A DNA stretch of 5,880 bases from Flavobacteriaceae bacterium (GTDB lineage: Bacteria; Bacteroidota; Bacteroidia; Flavobacteriales; Flavobacteriaceae): NCBI GenBank assembly GCA_018662905.1, contig JABJFE010000077.1, forward strand, positions 1 to 5,880, written 5' to 3'. The notes below the pieces were generated by a model. That model was not told the DNA's origin. It did not search any database and saw only the letters and a program-made list of their open reading frames with translations. Each line of letters opens with the position of its first letter. The stretch's first letter is position 1. The translations under genes were made by a program, and so were the position numbers. Shown here piece after piece: positions 1 through 5,880 of this stretch.

Positions 1-60
1 CATCAAAAATAATTTTTATTAAAATAAAAGTTTAGTTTTGTACACCTTAAAAAAATCAAA
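1..60. other. Leader region upstream of der, no gene visible
   Basis: These 60 bases carry no recognisable gene. On the plus strand the three frames close at 10-12 (TAA), 20-22 (TAA) and 33-35 (TAG), so any upstream plus-strand gene contributes at most a few final codons. In other Bacteroidota the gene before der is often era, but too little sequence is present to test that here. The stretch is almost entirely A and T. It holds the der promoter box and an A-rich run directly before the start codon, which is the usual Bacteroidota leader without a Shine-Dalgarno sequence. Confidence 0.6.
33..40 (+). promoter_or_regulatory. Bacteroidota-type -7 promoter box for der
   Basis: TAGTTTTG is an exact match to TAnnTTTG, the -7 element recognised by the primary sigma factor of Bacteroidota. 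It ends 20 bases before the der ATG, so transcription would begin near position 46 and leave a leader of roughly 15 bases. No clear TTG -33 element is seen about 20 bases further upstream, where the sequence is plain A/T. The call therefore rests on the -7 box and its position alone. Confidence 0.5.
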
Positions 61-1365
61 ATGAGTTCAATCGTAGCTATTGTTGGAAGACCAAATGTTG
101 GAAAGTCAACTTTTTTTAATAGACTAATCCAAAAAAGAGATGCTATTGTTGATTCACAAAGTGGTGTTACTAGAGATCGTCACTATGGTTATTCATTTTG
201 GAATGGAAAAGATTTTACAGTAATTGATACTGGGGGTTTTATGCTTGGCGGTGAGGATAATTTTGAAAAAGAAATTAATACTCAGGTTATGATAGCTATT
301 GAAGAGGCTGATATAGTTGTTTTCGTAGTTGATGTCGAAACTGGAATTAACTCAATGGATAGTGAAATATCAAGATTACTACACAAATCTAATAAAGATG
401 TGATTTTAGCGGTAAATAAAGTAGATAATTCTAAAAGACAACTTGATTCCAATGAATTTCATTCACTTGGTTTTGAAAAAATATTTAATTTCAGTGCTAT
501 AAATGGTGGAGGAACAGGAGAATTATTAGATTCATTAGTTTCATTGATGCCCGAAGATTCAGTGATTGAAAATGATGAAATTCCTGGTTTTGCAGTTGTA
601 GGCCGTCCTAATTCTGGCAAATCATCTTTTATTAATGCTCTTTTAGGTGTAGATCGTTATGTTGTTAAAGACTTAGCTGGTACAACACGAGATAGTATAG
701 ATACACATTTTAACCGTTTCGGTTTTGATTTTAAATTAATTGATACTGCTGGAATTAGAAAAAAATCAAAAATTAGTGATGATGTTGAATTTTATTCTGT
801 TGTTAGATCTATACGTACAATCGAAAATTCAGATGTTTGTTTAATAATTTTTGATGCTACAAGATCTTTCGATAGTCAGGTTAAAAATATCTTTTGGTTA
901 GCTGCTAGAAATAATAAAGGAATTGTAATTCTAGTTAACAAATGGGATTTGGTTGATAAAAAAACTAATACTATTAAATTATTTGAAGAACAAATTAGAA
1001 AAGAATTAGAGCCATTTACTGATATTCCAATTGTATTTATTTCTAGTTTAACAAAACAAAGAATTTTTAAGGCTATTGAAACAGGTATGATGGTGTATAA
1101 ATGTCGTTCAAAAAAAATCGTTACTCGAAAATTTAACGAAACCATGCTTCCAATAATAGAAAAAACACCTCCTCCTGCGTACAAAGGGAAATATGTTAAA
1201 ATTAAATTTTGCACACAACTTCCTTCTTCATTTCCTCAATTTGCATTTTTTTGTAATCTTCCTCAGTATATAAAAGATCCTTATAAACGATTTATAGAAA
1301 ATAAAATAAGAGAAATTTATGACTTTAATGGAGTGCCAATTAGGATATTTTTCAGAAAAAAATAA
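61..1365 (+). CDS. der: Ribosome biogenesis GTPase Der (EngA)
   Basis: Der is an essential cytoplasmic GTPase with two tandem G domains. It binds the 50S ribosomal subunit late in assembly. The 434 residues match the usual family length. Domain 1 shows the P-loop GRPNVGKST (9-17), switch GVTRD (35-39), DTGG (56-59) and NKVD (119-122). Domain 2 shows GRPNSGKSS (181-189), TTRDS (208-212), DTAGIRKK (228-235) and NKWD (293-296). A basic KH-like RNA-binding domain follows from about 345 to the end. The second-domain G5 motif reads SSL (328-330) where SA is usual, a mild change. ATG 61 gives the typical MSSIVAIVGRPNVGKST start and is preceded by A-rich sequence with no Shine-Dalgarno. The gene has its own promoter box. 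Its stop codon directly touches the stop codon of the convergent merR gene. All nucleotide-binding motifs are intact, so it should be functional. Confidence 0.98.
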   Translation: MSSIVAIVGRPNVGKSTFFNRLIQKRDAIVDSQSGVTRDRHYGYSFWNGKDFTVIDTGGFMLGGEDNFEKEINTQVMIAIEEADIVVFVVDVETGINSMDSEISRLLHKSNKDVILAVNKVDNSKRQLDSNEFHSLGFEKIFNFSAINGGGTGELLDSLVSLMPEDSVIENDEIPGFAVVGRPNSGKSSFINALLGVDRYVVKDLAGTTRDSIDTHFNRFGFDFKLIDTAGIRKKSKISDDVEFYSVVRSIRTIENSDVCLIIFDATRSFDSQVKNIFWLAARNNKGIVILVNKWDLVDKKTNTIKLFEEQIRKELEPFTDIPIVFISSLTKQRIFKAIETGMMVYKCRSKKIVTRKFNETMLPIIEKTPPPAYKGKYVKIKFCTQLPSSFPQFAFFCNLPQYIKDPYKRFIENKIREIYDFNGVPIRIFFRKK

Positions 1366-1683
1366 TCAAAGTTCATTTTTGATATTTAATAACTTTGCTT
1401 TTATTTTTTCTAATTTTTTAATTACTTCAAAATTTTTATTTAAAGTTTTTAATTGATATTTAGCCCCATCAAGGGTATACCCTTTTTCTTTTACTAAGTG
1501 GTGTATTGTTTGTAGTTTTTCAACATCTATTGATGAATATCTTCTTGTTCCTTTATTGTTTTTTTTAGGACTTAATTCTTCGAATTCTTTTTCCCAAAAT
1601 CTTATAAGTGAAGCATTAACATTAAATGCTTTGGAAATTTCTCCAATACTATAATATAATTTTTGAGGTAAATTGACATGCAT
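1366..1683 (-). CDS. Small MerR-family transcriptional regulator
   Basis: This 105-residue protein is a MerR-type DNA-binding domain with almost nothing else. Residues 10-34 form the helix-turn-helix (YYSIGEISKAFNV, then IRFWEKEF). Residues 44-50 (KGTRRYS) are the wing. Residues 53-79 are the second helical pair, ending GYTLDGAKYQL. A short lysine-rich helix (82-105), probably a dimerising coiled coil, closes the protein. It has no effector-binding domain and no cysteines, so metal or thiol sensing of the classical MerR or CueR kind is not expected. Its ATG overlaps the TAA of the upstream M23 gene by one base (TAATG), so the two are surely co-transcribed and probably translationally coupled. 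Target genes and signal are unknown. The divergent alaS/M23 promoter is the obvious candidate. The family is clear from sequence; the role is not. Confidence 0.92.
   Translation of the reverse strand: MHVNLPQKLYYSIGEISKAFNVNASLIRFWEKEFEELSPKKNNKGTRRYSSIDVEKLQTIHHLVKEKGYTLDGAKYQLKTLNKNFEVIKKLEKIKAKLLNIKNEL
1367..1397. terminator. Candidate bidirectional intrinsic terminator at the der/merR junction
   Basis: CAAAGTT (1367-1373) pairs perfectly with AACTTTG (1391-1397). Past a one-base bulge at 1374, ATT (1375-1377) pairs with AAT (1388-1390), which gives about 10 bp closed by a 10-base loop. On the plus strand the stem is followed by a T-rich tract (1399-1409) that suits der termination. On the minus strand the stem is followed by ATTA and seven T residues (the complement of 1356-1362), which suits merR termination. 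The stem has only two G-C pairs, so it is weak. Its position just past both stop codons, with T-rich sequence on each side, is what makes it credible. The hairpin lies inside the last codons of merR. Confidence 0.5.
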
Positions 1684-2660
1684 TAATCTAGAGATTGGTT
1701 TTCTTGATTAGATAATTTTAGAAGTTCATCAAATTCATCAGGAGTAAGATTACCAAGATAAAAATTAATTGGATTAACTCTTTTTTTATCAATTTGAACT
1801 TCATAATGAAGGTGGGGTGCTTGTGATCTTCCAGTGCTTCCTACAAACCCGATTACATCCCCTTTTTTAACATTTTGTCCTCTTTTAACATTATACTTAT
1901 TTAAGTGAGCATAAAGAGTTACATAACCAAAACCATGATCAATCCTTATGTGTTTGCCATATCCAGTTGATCTAGAATCAGCTCTAACGATTTTACCATC
2001 GCTTGCAGCGTAAACAGGAGTATTTCTTGGCGCTGTAAAATCCATTCCTGAATGCATTTTTCTTGATTTGTTAAATGGATCAGTTCTGTAACCAAATCCT
2101 GAAGCCATTCTTGTTAAATCACTTTGCTTAATAGGCATAATTGATGGAATTGCAGCCATAAGCTTTTCTTTTTCACTAGCTAATCTTTCAATTTCATCAA
2201 GAGATTTTGATTGAATAACAATTTGTTTTGTAAGTATTTCAATTTTTTTAGTTGTTTCAATTACTAATTTAGAATTATCAAAACCTTCCAAATTTTCGTA
2301 CCTATTAACACCACCAAACCCTGCTTTTCGAACCTCACTTGGAATAGGATTAGTTTCAAATAAAACTCTGTAAATATTATTATCTCTTTGTTCAATTTCA
2401 TCGAGTACAATGTTGAGTTGATTTAGTTTTTTATTCATCAACTCAAATTGAAATTTATAATTTGAAATCTCTCTAGCTTGTGAAAGCTCAGTAGGTGTAT
2501 TAATTATAGGGGATTTAAGTAGTGTTAGAAGTGATACAATTCCAAAGAATGAAGATGCTATTAAAAAAGTTAAAATATTTCTTAATTGAACCCCTTTGCT
2601 TACTTTGATCTTTCTGTAAGAAAGTGTTTTTGTGTCGTAATAATATTTGGTCTTAAACAT
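1683..2660 (-). CDS. Membrane-anchored M23 family peptidoglycan endopeptidase
   Basis: This 325-residue cell-wall hydrolase probably cuts peptide cross-links of periplasmic peptidoglycan during growth or division. A basic cytoplasmic N-terminus containing KYYYDTKTLSYRKI (5-18) precedes one membrane segment (about 29-48), with no signal-peptidase site evident. The periplasmic part has likely coiled-coil stretches (about 58-100 and 130-170) and then an M23/LytM domain (about 185-300). The active site is complete: zinc ligands His203 and Asp207 (HSGMD) and His285, plus catalytic His252 (YAHL) and His283 (HLHYE). That points to a true enzyme and not a degenerate NlpD/EnvC-type activator. An in-frame TAA two codons upstream of the ATG fixes the start. 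It is the first gene of an operon with merR and diverges from alaS across 101 bases. The coiled coil suggests partner binding or self-regulation, which is inference. Confidence 0.95.
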   Translation of the reverse strand: MFKTKYYYDTKTLSYRKIKVSKGVQLRNILTFLIASSFFGIVSLLTLLKSPIINTPTELSQAREISNYKFQFELMNKKLNQLNIVLDEIEQRDNNIYRVLFETNPIPSEVRKAGFGGVNRYENLEGFDNSKLVIETTKKIEILTKQIVIQSKSLDEIERLASEKEKLMAAIPSIMPIKQSDLTRMASGFGYRTDPFNKSRKMHSGMDFTAPRNTPVYAASDGKIVRADSRSTGYGKHIRIDHGFGYVTLYAHLNKYNVKRGQNVKKGDVIGFVGSTGRSQAPHLHYEVQIDKKRVNPINFYLGNLTPDEFDELLKLSNQENQSLD

Positions 2661-2663
2661 TAA

Positions 2664-2671
2664 TTAAATTA
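2664..2671 (-). promoter_or_regulatory. TAATTTAA element before the M23 start codon
   Basis: On the minus strand TAATTTAA is followed by TTA and the ATG. The same octamer stands before alaS on the other strand at 2748-2755. Both ORFs also begin with the identical string TAATTAATG, whose TAA is an in-frame stop that makes each ATG the furthest upstream possible. The element resembles a degenerate -7 box but lies too close to the ATG to give a normal leader. Its function is uncertain, and it may only be A/T-rich initiation-region sequence. Confidence 0.2.
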
Positions 2672-2688
2672 TACTAATTTTACGCTTA

Positions 2689-2716
2689 ATTTACTTTTAC
2701 ATAATATTAAGTAAAT
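2689..2716. promoter_or_regulatory. Inverted repeat in the divergent alaS/M23 promoter region, possible operator
   Basis: ATTTACTT (2689-2696) and AAGTAAAT (2709-2716) are perfect 8-base inverted arms separated by 12 bases. An overlapping second dyad is CTTAAT (2685-2690) with ATTAAG (2706-2711). The site lies in the only sizeable intergenic region and overlaps a possible -7 box for the M23-merR operon, a suitable place for a dimeric regulator such as the nearby MerR protein. The arms are almost all A/T, so such a dyad could easily arise by chance in sequence of this composition. Confidence 0.25.
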
Positions 2717-2719
2717 ATA
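2712..2719 (-). promoter_or_regulatory. Possible -7 box for the M23-merR operon
   Basis: Read on the minus strand, TATATTTA differs from the Bacteroidota consensus TAnnTTTG only at the last base. Transcription would start near 2705 and give a leader of about 45 bases before the M23 ATG. No TTG is present at the expected distance upstream, where there is an A-rich run. The call is weak because similar strings are frequent in sequence this rich in A and T. Confidence 0.25.
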
Positions 2720-2724
2720 TAAAA

Positions 2725-2755
2725 TTGTTTTTTTTAATATCTATTACTAATTTAA
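2725..2755 (+). promoter_or_regulatory. Possible alaS promoter (TTG ... TAATTTAA)
   Basis: TTG at 2725-2727 could be a -33 element. TAATTTAA at 2748-2755, 20 bases further on, could be a degenerate -7 box (TAnnTTTG with two mismatches). The spacing fits Bacteroidota promoters. If used, transcription would begin at or very near the alaS ATG at 2762, implying a very short or absent leader. An eight-T run (2728-2735) sits between the two elements. This is the best plus-strand candidate in the region but remains weak. Confidence 0.25.
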
Positions 2756-2761
2756 TAATTA

Positions 2762-5374
2762 ATGAAATCTAATAAAGTTCGTTCTACCTTTCTCGATTTC
2801 TTCAAAAATAAAGATCATAAAGTAGTGAAATCTGCTCCAATGGTTATGAAAAATGATCCTACATTGATGTTTACAAATGCAGGAATGAATCAATTTAAAG
2901 ATAACTTTTTAGGCAACTCTAATATTGAAAACAAAAGAGTTACTGATACTCAAAAATGTCTAAGAGTATCAGGAAAACATAATGATTTAGAAGAAGTTGG
3001 TATAGACACTTATCATCATACCATGTTTGAAATGCTTGGTAACTGGAGTTTTGGAGATTATTTTAAAGAAGATGCAATTAAATGGGCTTGGGAACTGTTA
3101 ACCGAAGTTTATAAAATAAATAAAGAATCATTATATATCACAGTTTTTGAGGGCTCTAAAGATGATAATACTGACTTAGATCAAGATGCTTTTGATATTT
3201 GGTCTAAAATAGTTGATAAAGAAAAAATTATTTTAGGTAATAAAAAAGATAATTTTTGGGAAATGGGTGATGTTGGCCCGTGTGGACCATGTTCTGAAAT
3301 TCATGTTGATATTAGAACAGATAAAGATAAATTAATTACACCTGGTAAAGATTTAGTTAATAAAGACCATCCCGAAGTAATTGAAATATGGAATTTAGTT
3401 TTTATTCAATTTAATAGGAAAAATAATGGCAGTTTAGAAAATCTTCCTTCAAAGCATATCGATACTGGAATGGGATTTGAAAGACTTTGTATGGTTTTAC
3501 AGGGAGTTAAATCAAATTATGACACTGATGTATTTACTCCCTTAATAAATGAATTAGAGAATATTTGTGATGTAAAATATGGTGATTCTAAGAAATCTGA
3601 TATTGCATTTAGAGTTATTGTTGATCATTTAAGGGCAGTTGTTTTTTCTATTGCAGATGGTCAATTACCCTCAAATAATGGAGCAGGTTATGTCATAAGA
3701 AGAATTCTAAGACGAGGGGTTAGGTATGGTTATACATTTTTAAATCTAAAAAGTCCATTTATCTTTAAACTTGTTAAGACTCTTTCAAATCAGTATTCTT
3801 CAGTTTTTCCAGAATTAAACTTTCAAATTGATATTATTGAAAATGTTATCAAAAAAGAAGAAGAATCTTTTCTACGAACTTTAGACAAAGGAATTATTAA
3901 GCTAGATGAAATAATTTCAAAAAATAAATCGAACATAATTTCAGGGTCAAATGCTTTTGAGTTGTATGATACATTTGGATTTCCTATAGATTTAACAGCT
4001 CTTATTTTAAGAGAAAAGAAAATGAATTATGATTTAAATGAATTTGATAGTTTAATGCTAGATCAAAAAAACAGATCAAAAGCTGCTGTTAATAATCAAA
4101 ATCAAGAGTGGATATCTTTATCTGATAATTTTCAACAAACAGAATTTTTGGGTTATGATCAGCTAAATGCTGAAACGAAGATATCAATGTACAGGGAATC
4201 AATTACTAAAAAGGGAGACTCTATTTTTCATTTAGTTTTTGAATCAACTCCTTTTTATGCTCAAGGCGGTGGTCAGATAGGAGATACTGGTTTTATTGAA
4301 ACAATTGGAGATTCTACTATAAAAATCTTAAATACTGTTAAAGAAAATGATACTATAATTCATGTGACTAATCAACTTCCAAAAGAATTAAAATCACTTA
4401 TTTCTGTTTATGTTGATAAGAAGGCACGTTTTGATAGTTCTTGTAATCATACTTCAACGCATTTACTTCATCAGGCGTTAAGACATGTTTTAGGAACTCA
4501 TGTTCAACAGAAAGGTTCAATGGTTTCTGACAAATATTTAAGATTTGATTTTTCACATTTTGAAAAATTAAATGAAACTCAAATAAATGATGTTCAAAAC
4601 TTTGTAAATAAAAAAATTGATGATCATTTAAATCTTGAAGAAAACAGATCTGCAGATTATAATGAATGCTTAAATAATGGAGTTATAGCTTTATTTGGAG
4701 AAAAGTATGGCGATAAAGTTAGATCAGTAAAGTTTGGAAGTTCAATCGAACTCTGTGGAGGAACACACGTTAAAAACACCAGCTTAATTAAAAATTTCAT
4801 TATAAAATCTGAGTCAGCAATTTCAACGGGTGTAAGACGAATAGAGGCAATAAGTGGAGTAGCTGCAAAAGATTTTTTAAATGAAAAAATAAGCACTTTA
4901 AATAAAGCCAATTCTTTATTAAATAACGAAAAGGATATTTTAGGTGCGATTAATAAACTTAAAAATCAAAATATACAACTAACTAAAAAACTCGATAATT
5001 ATAGTAGCGAATTATCTAAGTTTTATTTGAACGAAATTGTAAATCATACTGAAAAAAAGAATTCTGTCAACTTTTGTTATCATCAACTTTCATGCTCACC
5101 AGAATTGTTAAAAAATTTAGCTTTTAACTCTGGAAAACAAATTGAAAATTTATTTTTAATATTAGTTTGTGTAAATGAAGGTAAAGCATATTTAACATGC
5201 TATATTTCCAAAAATATTGTTAAATCTATGAACTTGAATGCAAATGATGTAGTTAAGACGTTAAGTCAATACATTGATGGGTCAGGAGGAGGACAGCCTT
5301 TTTTCGCTAATGCTAGTGGAACTAAATTAGATGGAATCCCAAAATTATGGGAAGCAGCAAAAAAGTTATTTTAA
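2762..5374 (+). CDS. alaS: Alanyl-tRNA synthetase
   Basis: AlaS attaches alanine to tRNA-Ala in the cytoplasm and hydrolyses Ser- and Gly-tRNA-Ala. The 870 residues match the full bacterial length and all domains are present. The class II catalytic core includes FTNAGMNQFKD (37-47), FEMLGNWSFGDYF (89-101) and the motif 3 stretch GAGYVIRR (307-314). The start of the editing region carries AQGGGQ (500-505). The editing/zinc site has HTSTH (His563, His567) and CGGTH (Cys665, His669), all four ligands kept. The C-terminal DHHA1-type domain ends with GSGGGQP (840-846). An in-frame TAA two codons upstream fixes the ATG, and there is no Shine-Dalgarno sequence. It is transcribed alone, diverging from the M23-merR operon, and its stop touches the stop of the convergent lipoprotein gene with no gap. 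Nothing is truncated or degenerate. No T-box or other leader RNA fits in the 101 bases upstream. Confidence 0.98.
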   Translation: MKSNKVRSTFLDFFKNKDHKVVKSAPMVMKNDPTLMFTNAGMNQFKDNFLGNSNIENKRVTDTQKCLRVSGKHNDLEEVGIDTYHHTMFEMLGNWSFGDYFKEDAIKWAWELLTEVYKINKESLYITVFEGSKDDNTDLDQDAFDIWSKIVDKEKIILGNKKDNFWEMGDVGPCGPCSEIHVDIRTDKDKLITPGKDLVNKDHPEVIEIWNLVFIQFNRKNNGSLENLPSKHIDTGMGFERLCMVLQGVKSNYDTDVFTPLINELENICDVKYGDSKKSDIAFRVIVDHLRAVVFSIADGQLPSNNGAGYVIRRILRRGVRYGYTFLNLKSPFIFKLVKTLSNQYSSVFPELNFQIDIIENVIKKEEESFLRTLDKGIIKLDEIISKNKSNIISGSNAFELYDTFGFPIDLTALILREKKMNYDLNEFDSLMLDQKNRSKAAVNNQNQEWISLSDNFQQTEFLGYDQLNAETKISMYRESITKKGDSIFHLVFESTPFYAQGGGQIGDTGFIETIGDSTIKILNTVKENDTIIHVTNQLPKELKSLISVYVDKKARFDSSCNHTSTHLLHQALRHVLGTHVQQKGSMVSDKYLRFDFSHFEKLNETQINDVQNFVNKKIDDHLNLEENRSADYNECLNNGVIALFGEKYGDKVRSVKFGSSIELCGGTHVKNTSLIKNFIIKSESAISTGVRRIEAISGVAAKDFLNEKISTLNKANSLLNNEKDILGAINKLKNQNIQLTKKLDNYSSELSKFYLNEIVNHTEKKNSVNFCYHQLSCSPELLKNLAFNSGKQIENLFLILVCVNEGKAYLTCYISKNIVKSMNLNANDVVKTLSQYIDGSGGGQPFFANASGTKLDGIPKLWEAAKKLF

Positions 5375-5880
5375 TTATTTAATTTCAATTTCTGGTGGGT
5401 AAACATCTAAGATTTTAGTCACATAAGAACTCACTAAATCATCTCTATTTGTTCTTTTACTACTTGATAAAAAACCAGTCCCTTTACCTTGCCATATTAA
5501 TTGTTTAGTTTTAGTATCAATTAAATCTATATATAATGCACCTTGAGATGTTGAATACGCTACTTGTCTATGACCTCTACCGTAGTTAGGGTACCAACCT
5601 GTATAATATGGACTATAATAAGTATTATCTATATAAATATTTTCTGAAGATTTTGTAGCTATATTAATCAAAACATCAGGATTCTCATCAATAGTTAATC
5701 CTTTGTTTAATAATGAAATTTGTATGGATTTAAGTATTCTTTTTTTATCAATATCTGATATTTCAACTTTATCAATTCCAGATTTGTAAAAGGCAAAAGT
5801 TTTATATTTTGAAAAATCAGCTTCTGAATCATAATCTGAAGCTACTCTTACTGTGCCACAGCTAACTAATATTATTGATG
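5375..5880 (-). CDS. DUF4136-type lipoprotein, N-terminus cut by the window edge
   Basis: The minus-strand frame stays open from the TAA at 5377-5375 to the right edge, giving 167 visible residues. The visible N-terminus reads SIILVSCGT. LVSC is a good lipobox, so the protein is probably exported, cleaved before Cys7 and lipidated; only about the first dozen signal-peptide residues are missing. The mature part begins VRVASDYDSEADFSKYKTFAF (visible residues 10 to about 30), a hallmark of DUF4136 lipoproteins of Bacteroidota. It continues with a PDVLINI strand (about 65-71), a Tyr/Gly-rich stretch (82-108) and a strand-rich end containing LIDTKTKQLIWQG. The family has no established biochemical role; an envelope location, probably outer membrane, is inferred. 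A TTG at 5671 is an internal Leu codon and not the start. The gene is convergent with alaS and shares a zero-base junction with it. Confidence 0.85.
   Translation of the reverse strand, partial: SIILVSCGTVRVASDYDSEADFSKYKTFAFYKSGIDKVEISDIDKKRILKSIQISLLNKGLTIDENPDVLINIATKSSENIYIDNTYYSPYYTGWYPNYGRGHRQVAYSTSQGALYIDLIDTKTKQLIWQGKGTGFLSSSKRTNRDDLVSSYVTKILDVYPPEIEIK

Noticed and set aside
8..20. AATAA/TTATT hairpin near the left edge as a terminator of an upstream gene
   Set aside because: Every pair is A-T, the loop is tiny and no upstream gene can be confirmed. It is indistinguishable from random A/T-rich sequence.
876..1214. Open frame on the minus strand, 112 codons
   Set aside because: It lies wholly inside der on the opposite strand, has no recognisable domain, and der is intact with all its motifs. 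It is a shadow of AT-rich coding sequence.
2413..2446. Perfect 10-base inverted repeat (TTGAGTTGAT / ATCAACTCAA, 14-base spacer) inside the M23 gene
   Set aside because: It encodes the Leu/Asn/Gln-rich coiled coil (ELM and NQLN). No T tract follows on either strand, and by rough estimate a repeat of this size is expected about once by chance in a window of this composition.
2661..2761. T-box, riboswitch or other leader RNA upstream of alaS
   Set aside because: The region is about 101 bases of nearly pure A/T, with no conserved RNA motif and no stable stems, and the likely transcription start is close to the ATG.
4657..4911. Open frame on the minus strand, 84 codons
   Set aside because: It is antisense to the editing-domain part of alaS (including CGGTH) and has no family resemblance. 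It is a shadow frame.
5375..5671. A short 98-residue protein starting at TTG 5671
   Set aside because: The frame stays open to the window edge and reads through a lipobox and the DUF4136 N-terminal motif, so TTG 5671 is an internal Leu codon and the gene is longer.
1..5880. Mobile element, CRISPR array, toxin-antitoxin or defence system
   Set aside because: No direct-repeat arrays, transposase or integrase motifs, terminal inverted repeats or short paired toxin-like frames were found. All substantial frames are accounted for by housekeeping and envelope genes.

Overview
The window looks like ordinary chromosomal sequence from a low-GC member of the Bacteroidota, most likely a marine-type Flavobacteriia with a compact genome. 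The support is as follows. Base composition is very AT-rich, about 30% GC or less by eye. No start codon has a Shine-Dalgarno sequence. A perfect match to the Bacteroidota -7 promoter box (TAnnTTTG) lies upstream of der. The M23 peptidase begins with a KYYYDTKTLSYRKI-type segment that I associate with this phylum. The divergent pairing of alaS with an M23-merR operon is also an arrangement I recall from Flavobacteriia. The taxon is inferred from these features and has not been confirmed by a search.

Layout. Positions 1-60 are a short leader with the der promoter. Positions 61-1365 (+) encode the two-domain ribosome-assembly GTPase Der. Positions 2660-1683 and 1683-1366 (-) are a two-gene operon: a membrane-anchored M23 peptidoglycan endopeptidase, then a 105-residue MerR-type DNA-binding protein. 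The two genes overlap by one base (TAATG). Positions 2661-2761 are the only real intergenic space, a divergent promoter region between the M23 gene and alaS. Positions 2762-5374 (+) encode full-length alanyl-tRNA synthetase. Positions 5375-5880 (-) hold a DUF4136-type lipoprotein whose first residues lie beyond the right edge.

Packing is extreme. Both convergent junctions (der/merR at 1365|1366 and alaS/lipoprotein at 5374|5375) have stop codons that touch with no base between. Only about 161 of 5880 bases are non-coding. At the der/merR junction a hairpin with T-rich stretches on both sides could terminate transcription in both directions while lying inside the merR coding end. No comparable terminator is visible at the alaS junction.

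The genes serve translation (Der, AlaS) and the cell envelope (M23 peptidase, lipoprotein). I see no mobile element, CRISPR array, tRNA or rRNA gene, toxin-antitoxin pair, defence system or biosynthetic cluster. I do not think the window contains a previously undescribed system. The points most worth a second look are the zero-gap junctions, the embedded bidirectional terminator, and the minimal MerR protein coupled to the peptidase gene next to a dyad in the divergent promoter.
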